Assembly (NCBI GenBank): GCA_036924835.1
Contig: JBAGRR010000001.1
Coordinates: 1,488,001-1,552,000, forward strand
DNA from: Nitrobacteraceae bacterium AZCC 1564
GTDB taxonomy: Bacteria; Pseudomonadota; Alphaproteobacteria; Rhizobiales; Xanthobacteraceae
Direction of reading: 5' to 3'
DNA: 64,000 nucleotides
A program made the translations under genes and the position numbers. This document shows positions 42,899-51,031 of this stretch, in pieces. Within the stretch, counting starts at the first letter, position 1; each line of letters opens with the position of its first letter. The notes beneath the pieces were generated by a model, which had not been told where the DNA came from, ran no database searches, and saw only the letters and a program-made list of their open reading frames with translations.

Positions 42899-44194
42899 TC
42901 AGATTTTGTGCTCGTAGAGCAGCCTGGCCCGGATCGTGCCTTCCAGCGCTCGGATGTCCGCAAGCACACGCTGACTGTCCGCCGCTGAAGCATCCGCGTC
43001 GAGAACCACATAACCGACGTCGTTGCTGGTTTCGTAGTACTGAGCAGCGATATTGACCGAGTGGCGGGCCAGCACTTCATTCAGCCGCCCGAGCATGCCC
43101 GGCACGTTGCGCTGAACCTGAATGAATCGTGTCCCCAAGGGGCGTGCCGGGAGCTGAACCTGCGGGAAATTGACAGCCCCCATCGTGGAGCCCGTATCAC
43201 TGTAGTCGACGAGTTTTCGGGCGACCTCGGCACCAATGCGTTCCTGCGCCTCCTCGGTCGATCCTCCGATATGCGGGGTCAGAATAACGTTCTCGAGACC
43301 CTGCAGAGGCGTTGTGAAACGCTCGGCATTCGAGCCCGGTTCAACAGGAAAAACGTCAACTGCAGCGCCACGGAGCCTGCCTTCCTTGAGAGCCTCGGCA
43401 AGCGCCTCCAAATCGACGACCGTACCGCGGCTGTTGTTGATGAAATACGCCCCCGGCTTGATCGCGCGGATCTCCTCTCGACCGATCATACCATGGGTCG
43501 CTGGCGTCTCGGGCACATGCAGGGTGACCACGTCACTCTGCGCCAGCAGCTCATGGAGACTGGCACACGGCTCGGTGTTGCCATGACGGAGCTTGTCCGT
43601 GTGATCGAAGAAGATGACCCTCATCCCCATCGCTTCGGCGAGGTACGACAGTTGCGAGCCGATGTTGCCGTAGCCGACAATGCCGAGGGTCTTGCCCCTG
43701 ACTTCGTAGCTGTCCTTCGCAGACTTGTCCCATCGTCCCTCATGAGCCGCATTGGAGCGCGGGCCAAGCCGGCGAAACAGCATGATGATCTCGCCTATCA
43801 CCAGTTCAGCCACGCTGCGCGTATTGGAGAACGGCGCATTGAAGACGGGAATTCCGCTACAGCGGGCGCTGTCGATATCCACCTGATTGGTGCCGACACT
43901 AAAGCAGCCGATCGCAATAAGCCGATCCGCGGCGGCAAGCACATCAGGGGTGATCTGCGTCCGCGAGCGAATCCCTAAGAGGTGCACGCCCTTGATAGCT
44001 TCCTTCAGAGCATCGCCGTCAAGTGCCTTTGGCAAACGTGTCACATTGGAATAGCCCGCGGACTCGATCAGTTGCACAGCACTCTGATTGACACCTTCAA
44101 GCAGCAGGACCCGGATTTTGTCTTTGGACAGCGAGAGCTGGGACGGCGGGGAGAGATTGTTTTGCACGATCAGGCATCCTTCAGCGACGGGCAC
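42899..44194 (-). CDS. serA: D-3-phosphoglycerate dehydrogenase, ACT-domain type
   Basis: 431 residues from a GTG; the first 20 or so residues are extra compared with the E. coli type, so a later start is possible. The substrate-binding domain (VLLLEGVNQSAVQLIESAGY) is followed by the NAD domain GKTLGIVGYGNIGSQLSYLAEAMGM, catalytic residues in NNSRGTVVDLEAL and LTPHIGGSTEEAQ, and a C-terminal ACT domain (VPGMLGRLNEVLARHSVNIAAQYYET) that should bind serine. First step of serine synthesis. Confidence 0.9.
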   Translation of the reverse strand: MPVAEGCLIVQNNLSPPSQLSLSKDKIRVLLLEGVNQSAVQLIESAGYSNVTRLPKALDGDALKEAIKGVHLLGIRSRTQITPDVLAAADRLIAIGCFSVGTNQVDIDSARCSGIPVFNAPFSNTRSVAELVIGEIIMLFRRLGPRSNAAHEGRWDKSAKDSYEVRGKTLGIVGYGNIGSQLSYLAEAMGMRVIFFDHTDKLRHGNTEPCASLHELLAQSDVVTLHVPETPATHGMIGREEIRAIKPGAYFINNSRGTVVDLEALAEALKEGRLRGAAVDVFPVEPGSNAERFTTPLQGLENVILTPHIGGSTEEAQERIGAEVARKLVDYSDTGSTMGAVNFPQVQLPARPLGTRFIQVQRNVPGMLGRLNEVLARHSVNIAAQYYETSNDVGYVVLDADASAADSQRVLADIRALEGTIRARLLYEHKI

Positions 44195-44210
44195 GTCGAC
44201 GGCTCACGGT

Positions 44211-44474
44211 CTATATGAAAGGCCAGCTCGGTTTCAATGATCTTGGTGAGATCACGTTGATTTCATATCCGGGCTTTTGCTCAATATACAATTCGAGATA
44301 ATTTCGGATGGTGAGTGTCAATTCCGATTCCGGAAGCACCAACGGCTTTCTGTTCAAGATTATGGAGCGGCCTCTTGCCCCGCCTCTCCGGGAACCACAG
44401 ATAAGGCCGGAAATGCAGATAACCTCGATGGCGATACGATTTACGGTATGACAAGGGCCAACGTATTCACGCAT
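44211..44474 (-). CDS. Possible small protein, unknown
   Basis: An 87-residue frame from ATG 44474 with a strong GGAAGGGG ribosome-binding site 3-8 nt upstream. It lies between serA and the divergent yghU. No family is recognised; the C-terminal half (LTLTIRNYLELYIEQKPGYEINV) looks protein-like, while the first half is Arg/Gly-rich. It may not be a real gene. Confidence 0.3.
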   Translation of the reverse strand: MREYVGPCHTVNRIAIEVICISGLICGSRRGGARGRSIILNRKPLVLPESELTLTIRNYLELYIEQKPGYEINVISPRSLKPSWPFI

Positions 44475-44515
44475 AGCCCCTTCCTTTTTTAAGCAGCTGA
44501 CGCCGGAGCGACGGA

Positions 44516-45394
44516 ATGACTGACTCGACCCCTTACACGCCACCGACAGTCTGGACATGGGACAAGGAAAACGGCGGCAAGTTCGCAAACATCAACCGGC
44601 CGATTTCCGGCCCCACCCACCAGAAGGAACTCCCTGTCGGCCGCCACCCCCTCCAACTCTATTCCCAGGGAACGCCCAATGGCGTCAAAGTTACGGTGAT
44701 GTTGGAGGAACTCCTGGCTCTTGGTCACACCGGCGCAGAGTACGATGCCTGGTTGATCCGCATTGGAAATGGCGATCAGTTCGGCAGCGGCTTTGTCGAA
44801 ATCAATCCGAACTCTAAGATCCCTGCCCTCATGGATCGCAGCGGCCCCAAGCCGATCAGGGTTTTCGAATCCGGTTCAATTCTGATGTATCTCGCCGAGA
44901 AATTCGGTAGCGCGTTTCTGCCCACTGAAGTCAGCGCTCGCGCTGAATGTCTGTCCTGGCTGTTCTGGCAGATGGGAAGCGCACCCTATCTCGGCGGCGG
45001 CTTTGGTCACTTCTATGCCTATGCGCCGACTAAGATTGAATATGCCATCGACCGGTTTGCCATGGAGACGAAACGGCAACTCGATGTCCTCGATAAGCGC
45101 TTGGCTGACAACGAGTATATTGCAGGAGAAGCTTACACGATCGCAGACATCGCCATTTGGCCATGGTACGGCGGGCTCGCCAAGGGTTTGCTCTACGGTG
45201 CGGCCGAATTCCTACAGGTGCATGAATACAAGCACGTTCGGCGCTGGGCCGATATGATCGGAAAGCGCCCGGCGGTTCGACGAGGCCGCATGGTCAACCG
45301 CGTCGCGGGCGATCCATCAAGCCAGCTCCACGAGCGGCACGACGCAAGCGATTTCGAGACAAAGACGCAGGACAAGCTTGCGCCGGCGAACTAA
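44516..45394 (+). CDS. yghU: GST-like disulfide-bond oxidoreductase, YghU type
   Basis: 292 residues. The long YghU N-terminus (YTPPTVWTWDKENGGKFANINRP) is followed by LQLYSQGTPNGVKVTVMLEELL, the NPNSKIPALMDRSG cis-proline segment and FESGSILMYLAEKFG. The C-terminal helical domain has YTIADIAIWPWYGGL. YghU-type proteins reduce disulfides with glutathione. A fragment of a second, diverged yghU C-terminus lies at 50225-50302. Confidence 0.92.
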   Translation: MTDSTPYTPPTVWTWDKENGGKFANINRPISGPTHQKELPVGRHPLQLYSQGTPNGVKVTVMLEELLALGHTGAEYDAWLIRIGNGDQFGSGFVEINPNSKIPALMDRSGPKPIRVFESGSILMYLAEKFGSAFLPTEVSARAECLSWLFWQMGSAPYLGGGFGHFYAYAPTKIEYAIDRFAMETKRQLDVLDKRLADNEYIAGEAYTIADIAIWPWYGGLAKGLLYGAAEFLQVHEYKHVRRWADMIGKRPAVRRGRMVNRVAGDPSSQLHERHDASDFETKTQDKLAPAN

Positions 45395-45403
45395 AAGCTT
45401 ATT

Positions 45404-45444
45404 GCGCGGGAGCAAAAGCGAGTTTCCTTGTGTCCCGCGCTTTT
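45404..45444 (+). terminator. Terminator-like hairpin after yghU
   Basis: GCGCGGGA (45404-45411) pairs perfectly with TCCCGCGC (45433-45440), followed by TTTT. The loop is long (21 nt) but the T-run and the position 10 bp after the stop support a terminator. Confidence 0.6.
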
Positions 45445-45453
45445 AGCCTATTC

Positions 45454-46593
45454 CTAAACGTAACACGGCCCGTCGATGAGTGGATGCGCGCGGACGAACG
45501 CTTCATCCACATCGAGGCCGAGGCCTGGTTTCTCTGATGGTCTGACACATCCCTTGTCGTCGAGCTTATAGGGTATGCCGCCCACTTCATCACGGAAGGG
45601 ATTATGTCTCGCGACGTCGCCCTCGAAATAACCAGGGTCTTCCACCGCCGCGAGAACATTGATCGTCGCAGCCATGTTAATGCCAGTAGCGGAGGTGTGA
45701 GGATTCACGGACAGCTTCCATCCATGAGTCATCGCTGCGATCCGCATGGTCTCGGTCACGCCGCCAGCCTTCGACAAGTCGGGCTGCACAAAGTTGATCG
45801 CGCGATCTTCGATGAGGCGCGTGAATTCGAAACGGGTGAAGTGATTTTCTCCAGCCGCAAGCGGCGTCGTGCCCAATCCGGCGGCGGCCTGATAGGACCG
45901 GTAATCGTGCGCCGGGAACGGCTCCTCGAGCCATCCGATCTGAAGATCATCATACGCAGGCATCACGCGACGTACATCGTCGAGCGTGTAACCCGTGTTG
46001 GCGTCAACCAAGATTTCGATCTCGTCACCGAGCATCTTACGCACCGCGGTGGCGCGCGCGATGTCCTTGCGTGGAGTATCGCCGACGCGCAGCTTCACCG
46101 CCCGATAGCCTTGTGACACATAGCGCGCGGCCTCTTCCGCCAGCGAGCTGGGCTCTTGATAGCCGAGTGAAATGCCGCCGGCGTAAGCCTTGATCGGTTT
46201 CGACGCGCCGCCTAGCAGCCGATAAAGTGGCCAGCCGGTGACCTTGCCGCGAATATCCCACAGCGCCAGATCGAGACCGCTCAGCGCCATCACCGCGGCG
46301 TAACCCATACCGTGACTTGCGAGCTGCATCTGATAAACGCGTCGCCAGACGCCGACCACATCGAGCGCATCCATTCCGACAACCAATTCGCTGATGGTCG
46401 TGTCGACGAGCTTGGCAATGGCGCCCGGGCATCGACCATGATGCGCCTCGCCCCAACCCGTGATCCCTTCGTCCGTCTCAACCCTGACAAGAACCGCGTC
46501 ACGCTTGACGGCGCGTCCGATTCCCAGCGTGACATTCTGGCCCTCCGGTACACGGTAGGAAATTGGGGTCGCGGTGATAGCTCTGATGCGCAT
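45454..46593 (-). CDS. Mandelate racemase/muconate lactonizing enzyme-family protein
   Basis: 379 residues from ATG 46593, with GAGG upstream. The enolase-superfamily barrel is complete: AVKLRVG, metal ligands in LVDANTGY, WLEEPF and AAGENHF, and the histidine in SVNPHTSATGINMA. It is probably a sugar-acid dehydratase or racemase. Because of a 4-bp duplication upstream (46680-46687) the preceding dehydrogenase frame now runs into this gene without a stop, forming one 702-codon frame. This gene itself looks intact. Confidence 0.87.
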   Translation of the reverse strand: MRIRAITATPISYRVPEGQNVTLGIGRAVKRDAVLVRVETDEGITGWGEAHHGRCPGAIAKLVDTTISELVVGMDALDVVGVWRRVYQMQLASHGMGYAAVMALSGLDLALWDIRGKVTGWPLYRLLGGASKPIKAYAGGISLGYQEPSSLAEEAARYVSQGYRAVKLRVGDTPRKDIARATAVRKMLGDEIEILVDANTGYTLDDVRRVMPAYDDLQIGWLEEPFPAHDYRSYQAAAGLGTTPLAAGENHFTRFEFTRLIEDRAINFVQPDLSKAGGVTETMRIAAMTHGWKLSVNPHTSATGINMAATINVLAAVEDPGYFEGDVARHNPFRDEVGGIPYKLDDKGCVRPSEKPGLGLDVDEAFVRAHPLIDGPCYV

Positions 46594-46601
46594 GTTAGAC
46601 C

Positions 46602-47562
46602 TCACACTGACTTGTGATCGGGATTGACAAGATTGAGCGGCTGATCGCCGCGAAGAATGCGCACCATTTCCTGCGCAGCCGACCGACATGGCCCGGCTGC
46701 TGCTGGCGGTGATCGCGGCAGCGTGTGGCGTCAGCAATATGTTGGGACAATTGCGCAGTACGCTGTCGCCGGGAAGCGGCTGCTCCTCGAACACATCCAG
46801 CGCTGCGCCTGCAATCCGCCGCGCTTTGAGTGCTTCGACGAGGGCATCTGTCCTGACCACCGCGCCGCGCGAGACATTGATCAATATGGCTTGCGGCTTC
46901 ATACGCGCAATGAGCGACCCGTCGACCAATCCGCGCGTCTCATCGGTGAGCGCACACGAAACCACGACGGCATCGCTACGCGAAAACAGGTCGCTAAGAG
47001 AGACTTCTTGAACGCCATCGGGGAGCGATCCCTTGGTGCGAGACGTACCGAGGATGTTCATTCCGAAGCCGTCGCGCGCAATCTTGGCGACGCGACGTCC
47101 GACCGCACCGACACCGAGGATACCGAGTGTGGTGCCCGAGAGCTCCGAAAGATTCTCCGCCATTGCGCGTGCCGGCATCCAGCCTTCGCTGCGTATCACG
47201 CTATCCATACGGTGGAGCGGACGGCTAAAATGCATCAATGCCGACATGACGTGTTCAGCAACGGCGTTGGTGTTGCTGCCGGGCAGATTCGCCACCGCAA
47301 CGCCCCGCGCGGTCGCCGCCGCGACGGGAATAAAGTCGAGTCCCACCCCGTGCCGCACCATACCTCGAAGCTTCGGCGCATAATCCACGATATCGTCTGG
47401 CAGTTTTGCGCGGACCACGATGCCCTCCACATCCGCAGCGCATTTACGGAGCGTCTCTGGCTTCGTATCAGGCGCAACCAGCAATCGCGCATGAGGCGAG
47501 AGGACGGCTTCGCCGTCCGGATGGATTGCGTTGGTGAGAAGAACGAGCGGTTTGTCAGCCAT
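46602..47562 (-). pseudogene. D-2-hydroxyacid dehydrogenase, frameshifted near the end
   Basis: About 320 codons. The NAD domain reads GTTLGILGVGAVGRRVAKIARDGFGM; catalytic parts are INVSRGAVVRTDAL and LTPHAAAIT. After SSSRAMS a tandem CCGA CCGA (46680-46687, plus strand) shifts the frame by one base. The original frame resumes as EMVRILRGDQPLNLVNPDHKSV and stops at 46602-46604. Removing one CCGA restores a normal C-terminus. As it stands, the protein would lack its last helix and be fused to the enolase-family protein. A sequencing error is possible but less likely given the decay of neighbouring genes. Confidence 0.85.
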
Positions 47563-48461
47563 TGAAAGCAGGCCCTTCGATGACAGGGTTGATCAGGTTG
47601 CCGAGCCCTTCGACCCATGTGCACACCGTGCCTACCCGGCTGAAGCCACGTCGGTGGCTTCTGCACCGGTGCGACGCCGGCAGGCGTTCCCGTTGCAATC
47701 ACATCTCCGGGTTCGAGCGTTCCGCGCTGGGAGAGGTACGCAATGAGCGCCGCGATATCGAACAGCATGTCGCGCGTCGATCCATCCTGCAGAACTTTTC
47801 CATCGACATTCAATCCGACACGCAGTGCGTGGGGATCTGGCACCTCATCGCTTGATACAATGAACGGTCCGAAGGGGCCGAAGGTTGGAATGTTCTTACC
47901 GCGATTGAAATGTCCGTCGCTGCGAATGAGTTCGCTGGCGCTGACATCGTTGAAAACGCCGTAGGCGGCTACATGATCGAGCGCGTGTTTCTTGTCGATC
48001 CCCGACGCCTTGCGGCCAATGATCACCGCAAGTTCGGCCTCGTAGGTGACACCTCCGATTCCCTGCGGCAAAACGATCGCCTGCCCTGGCCCGATCACCG
48101 TCCCACTGTGCTTCATGAACAGCACAGGCTCAGCCGGTGGCGGCATCCCACGCTCCGCCAGCGCGTCGTGATAATTATGGGCAAAGCCGAAAATGCGTCT
48201 GGGATGCGGAATCGGCGCCATCAAAGCAACACCGGCGATCGGAAGCCGCGCGGACGGCGCCACCCCGTGCGCTGTGATAGTCCGCACGACGTCCGCTAGC
48301 CCGGACCGCAGTAGCGCATTGATTTGCGGCTCCGTGCCGTTCAATGCCGGACGCATCGCTTCATGGCCAAGATCGAATACGGCATCATCCGCGCCGGAAG
48401 CATCGCCTTCAAGCACACCAGCCCGCACGACATCGGCGTGACGGAATGTGACAAACTTCAT
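47555..48461 (-). pseudogene. Fumarylacetoacetate hydrolase-family protein, frameshifted near the end
   Basis: About 300 codons from ATG 48461 (a TTG at 48470 is possible). The FAH fold is clear: RIFGFAHNYHDALAERG, EAELAVIIGRKASGI, FNDVSASELIRSDGHF and VIATGTPAGVAPVQKPP. Close to 47628-47634 one extra base shifts the frame. The correct frame continues as VEGLGNLINPVIEGPAFNG and stops at 47555-47557, overlapping the dehydrogenase start by 8 nt. FAH proteins of sugar-acid routes hydrolyse or isomerise 2,4-diketo acids. The catalytic core precedes the shift. Confidence 0.82.
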
Positions 48462-48476
48462 GTCAGCCAATCCGGT

Positions 48477-48705
48477 TCAAGACACGCGATATCGGTCGAT
48501 GACAGCGCGATCGACCTCGATGCCAAGGCCGGCCCCGCCAGGCACGGCGACCTTGCCGTTGACCTGACGGATCGGTTCGAGTGCCAGATGATCGCGGAAC
48601 GGGTTTTCCTCCTGCTCGAACTCGAGCATTGGGGGCATCGGGAAAAGGCTCGGCGGCTGATTTGGAATCGCCGCGAGGAAGTGGATCGTCGCGGCAAGGC
48701 CATGT
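48477..48705 (-). pseudogene. 3' fragment of a second mandelate racemase-family gene
   Basis: On the minus strand the codons down to the TGA at 48477-48479 read HGLAATIHFLAAIPNQPP, then FPMPPMLEFEQEENPFRDHL and VPGGAGLGIEVDRAVIDRY. This is the standard C-terminal end of an enolase-superfamily protein of roughly 80 residues. No start or barrel core precedes it; at about 48705 it abuts the N-terminal fragment of the same family in the opposite orientation. It is a gene remnant. Confidence 0.85.
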
Positions 48706-48713
48706 GGTCGCGG

Positions 48714-48898
48714 CTCCTGTGCAGCGGCCCTTCACCTCGTCGCGAGGTTGGCTGTATAAGACGCGCGGCACGTGCCTCGTGGAAATCGAGACTGACGATG
48801 GCGTCGTCGGTTGGGGTGAGTGTTATGGCCCGTCGGCCGTGGCGAAGGCATTCATAGAAACACAACTCGCCCCCCGCGTGATTGGCCGGGACCCGTTC
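48714..48898 (+). pseudogene. Inverted 5' fragment of a mandelate racemase-family gene
   Basis: On the plus strand this stretch reads APVQRPFTSSRGWLYKTRG, CLVEIETDDGVVGWGECYGP and then KAFIETQLAPRVIGRDPF. This is an enolase-superfamily N-terminal capping domain of about 60 residues. It ends abruptly at about 48898, where similarity to the binding-protein gene begins on the other strand. With the 3' fragment beside it in reverse, this is best explained as an inversion plus deletion within one gene. Confidence 0.85.
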
Positions 48899-49398
48899 AT
48901 CAGCGCGAAGATGTGGTTGAGGTTGTAAGAGCCCGGCGTGCCGATCGACACCTGGTCGGGCTTCTTCTTCATATAACCGAGGAAATCTTCGAGCGTCTTG
49001 TGCGGGCTTCCAGTTGGCACAAGTAGCATCAGCGGATCAGTGGAAACACGCGCGATGTTCGTGAACTGCTCGTTCTTCAGCGGCGTCTTGCCCTGCGCGA
49101 TCATGGCGAGCGTCGAACTCGTGCCCATGCCGATGGTGTAGCCATCGGGAGCTGCCGATGCCACGCGGCGCATACCGATGATGCCTGTGGCGCCGACAAC
49201 GTTCTCGATGATGACCTTGATGCCCTGTTCGCGCAGCAGCGGCTCAAGCGCTCGGGCCGCCACATCGTTGGATCCACCCGCATTCCATGGGATGACGAAG
49301 GTCACTTCCCGCTGCGGATACGAAGATTCGCTAAGTGACTGACTTACCGGGGATAAAATTAGAAAGCCTGCCGCGATCAACGTCAGAATGTGTCGCAT
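48899..49398 (-). pseudogene. Truncated Bug/TctC-type binding protein
   Basis: About 166 native residues of a family usually near 320. A signal peptide, YPQREVTFVIPWNAGGSNDVAARAL, NVVGATGIIGMRRVASAAPDGYTIG and a final GTPGSYNLNHIFALM are typical of tripartite tricarboxylate transporter receptors. After about 48899 the frame runs into the inverted enolase fragment and stops at 48823 with an unrelated tail. The second domain is lost, so substrate capture should be abolished. It probably once imported the sugar acid used by this operon. Confidence 0.87.
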
Positions 49399-49415
49399 TT
49401 TTGTTTCCTCCCGTT

Positions 49416-49441
49416 TTGTTGTTTGTTATAACAAACAACAA
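49416..49441. promoter_or_regulatory. Perfect 26-bp palindrome, GntR operator
   Basis: Each half reads TTGTTGTTTGTTA and its exact complement, with the core TTGTTATAACAA. It lies between the truncated binding-protein gene and the divergent GntR gene, 17 bp from the start of the former. FCD-type GntR regulators bind TNGTNNNACNA-like palindromes, so it is the likely operator for both directions. Confidence 0.8.
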
Positions 49442-49505
49442 TGCCGGTCAACACTCCGAGATTTCATCAAGTTGCTGATTGGCGCGCGGTGCGGTAGCGA
49501 GCCAA

Positions 49506-50210
49506 ATGATGTCAGGGAATCAGCGAAGGGCACTAACGCCGATCGAGCGAGAGCCGCTGTGGGACCTCGCGCACACGCAGTTGCGGGAGGCACTTCTTGC
49601 GGGCCGTTTTGAACCGGGTGCGATCCTGAGCTTACGATCTCTCGCGGAAGACTTCGGCACATCGATCACGCCGGTGCGGGATGCGGTGACCCGGCTGATC
49701 GCGCAGGGCGTGCTTCAGCTCGGACCGCGCAACGCGGCGATCGTCCCCAGTCTCACCGCCAGTGAACTGAGACATCTCACCATTGTCCGATGCGCGCTGG
49801 AAGGCCGCGCCGCGCGTGAAGCTGCCACGCACCGCGATGAGGCAAAGCTCCGACAACTGGAAACGCGGCTTGCGACCATGCATGCGCTCATTGCCGACAG
49901 AAAGCTTGAGAGTTATCTCGCGCATCACCGCAAATTCCATTTTGAGATTTACGCGATGTCCCGGGTCCCACTTCTCGTCGAGACGATCGAGAACATGTGG
50001 CTACGCTGCGGACCTGCACTGTCATTCGTCATTCCGGAATACGTGCTGTCGCTAAAAGGCTCGGACCATCACACAGCCGCGCTAAAGGCACTCAGTGATG
50101 GCAATCCGGATGTCGCAGAAGCTGAAATCGTCGCGGACATCACCGAGGCCGCGAATTATCTCGAAGGATTGGCAGATTCCACGGGAAGGCTAAAGTCCCC
50201 GGGACAGTAA
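49506..50210 (+). CDS. GntR-family regulator with FCD ligand domain
   Basis: About 234 residues from ATG 49506; an earlier start at 49479 is possible but unsupported. Winged helix: LREALLAGRFEPGAILSLRSLAEDFGTSITPVRDAVTRLIAQG. The all-helical FCD domain has the metal/ligand histidine pattern HHRKFHFEIYAM. It is divergent from the decaying sugar-acid operon, with a perfect palindrome between. It appears intact although its target operon is broken. Confidence 0.88.
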   Translation: MMSGNQRRALTPIEREPLWDLAHTQLREALLAGRFEPGAILSLRSLAEDFGTSITPVRDAVTRLIAQGVLQLGPRNAAIVPSLTASELRHLTIVRCALEGRAAREAATHRDEAKLRQLETRLATMHALIADRKLESYLAHHRKFHFEIYAMSRVPLLVETIENMWLRCGPALSFVIPEYVLSLKGSDHHTAALKALSDGNPDVAEAEIVADITEAANYLEGLADSTGRLKSPGQ

Positions 50211-50224
50211 GGGGACATCTACGC

Positions 50225-50302
50225 TCGATCCAACTCAGCGAGCGCCACGGCACCAGCGACTTTGAAACCAAGACGCACGACAAGCTTGCGCCAGCGAGTT
50301 AA
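50225..50302 (+). pseudogene. yghU: 3' remnant of a second yghU gene
   Basis: The last 25 codons of a YghU-like gene remain, reading ...ERHGTSDFETKTHDKLAPAS then TAA. This matches the C-terminus of the intact YghU (ERHDASDFETKTQDKLAPAN) in 19 of 25 residues, counting the five residues before ERH. Codons differ at many third positions, so it is a diverged paralogue, not a fresh duplicate. The rest of that gene is missing. From 50303 to 50625 I see nothing recognisable. Confidence 0.82.
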
Positions 50303-50640
50303 GCGCGGATGGCGAGAACGCGGTCTCTTGAAATCCTTTAGGGACCGCACCGAAGTCCATACCAACCCCGCCGCAGATGAAGGAAAAAGTGTGTGGCCGC
50401 GTTCGTAGCGGCTCACCTCTCCTTCGCGCTTTGTTGAACACTAGTTCAGTGGCTGGGACAGATTGCGAGCCTAGATAGATCTCGGGGCATTCAGGATGTG
50501 TGGAGTCTTGCCATATCGAACGTTCGAGGGTTGCGCCACCACCGCCCATGACTGTCCCAACGGTGCTGAAGTTCTGGTCACAGCAGCACTCGTGATGATT
50601 TAGACAAGCAGCCTCGAGCTCCACGTTGAAGGAGTGCGAT

Positions 50641-50988
50641 ATGCGAAAATTAATCGTGGCAACCATGGTTTTGACGCTGTCCGGACTGTCACCGGCTCTT
50701 GCGCGGGGTGGCATGCACGGCGGCGGCACGCTCGGCGGTATGCACGGGGGCGGCATGCTGGGCGCCGGTATGCACCACTCGATGGGTCTCGGTTTGGCGA
50801 ATCCAGCCAACCCAACGGTCCCGCCATCACTGACGCCGGATCCTCGCCTGATCGGCAGCGCGCCGCTCCCTCCGCATCAGCAGCCAACACCGTCCGCAGC
50901 GGGGACGCTTAACGAAAATTTGTACAACCCAACTCCGGACGAAGCGGCGCTTGATAAAAAGATCGGAAGCATCTGCAAAGGCTGCTGA
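50641..50988 (+). CDS. Small secreted Gly/His/Met-rich protein
   Basis: 115 residues from ATG 50641, with AAGGAG upstream. A signal peptide (LIVATMVLTLSGLSPALA) is followed by GGMHGGG-type repeats (four histidine-methionine units such as GGMHGGG, GAGMHHSMG), then a Pro-rich linker and a C-terminal CKGC. No family is recognised. The Met/His repeats and paired cysteines suggest metal binding in the periplasm; this is inference. Confidence 0.75.
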   Translation: MRKLIVATMVLTLSGLSPALARGGMHGGGTLGGMHGGGMLGAGMHHSMGLGLANPANPTVPPSLTPDPRLIGSAPLPPHQQPTPSAAGTLNENLYNPTPDEAALDKKIGSICKGC

Positions 50989-51031
50989 CCGCATGTTGCG
51001 CTACGTCCATCATTGTTGATCCGCGGCCTGA

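Noticed and set aside
45454-47562. A single bifunctional dehydrogenase-enolase-family fusion protein
   Set aside because: The junction is out of frame for the dehydrogenase and explained by a CCGA duplication; an original stop, a ribosome-binding site and an ATG for the second gene are all present.
45314-50302. Target duplication flanking an inserted 5-kb element
   Set aside because: The two yghU ends differ at many silent positions and six of 25 residues, so they are old paralogues and not a duplication made by one insertion.
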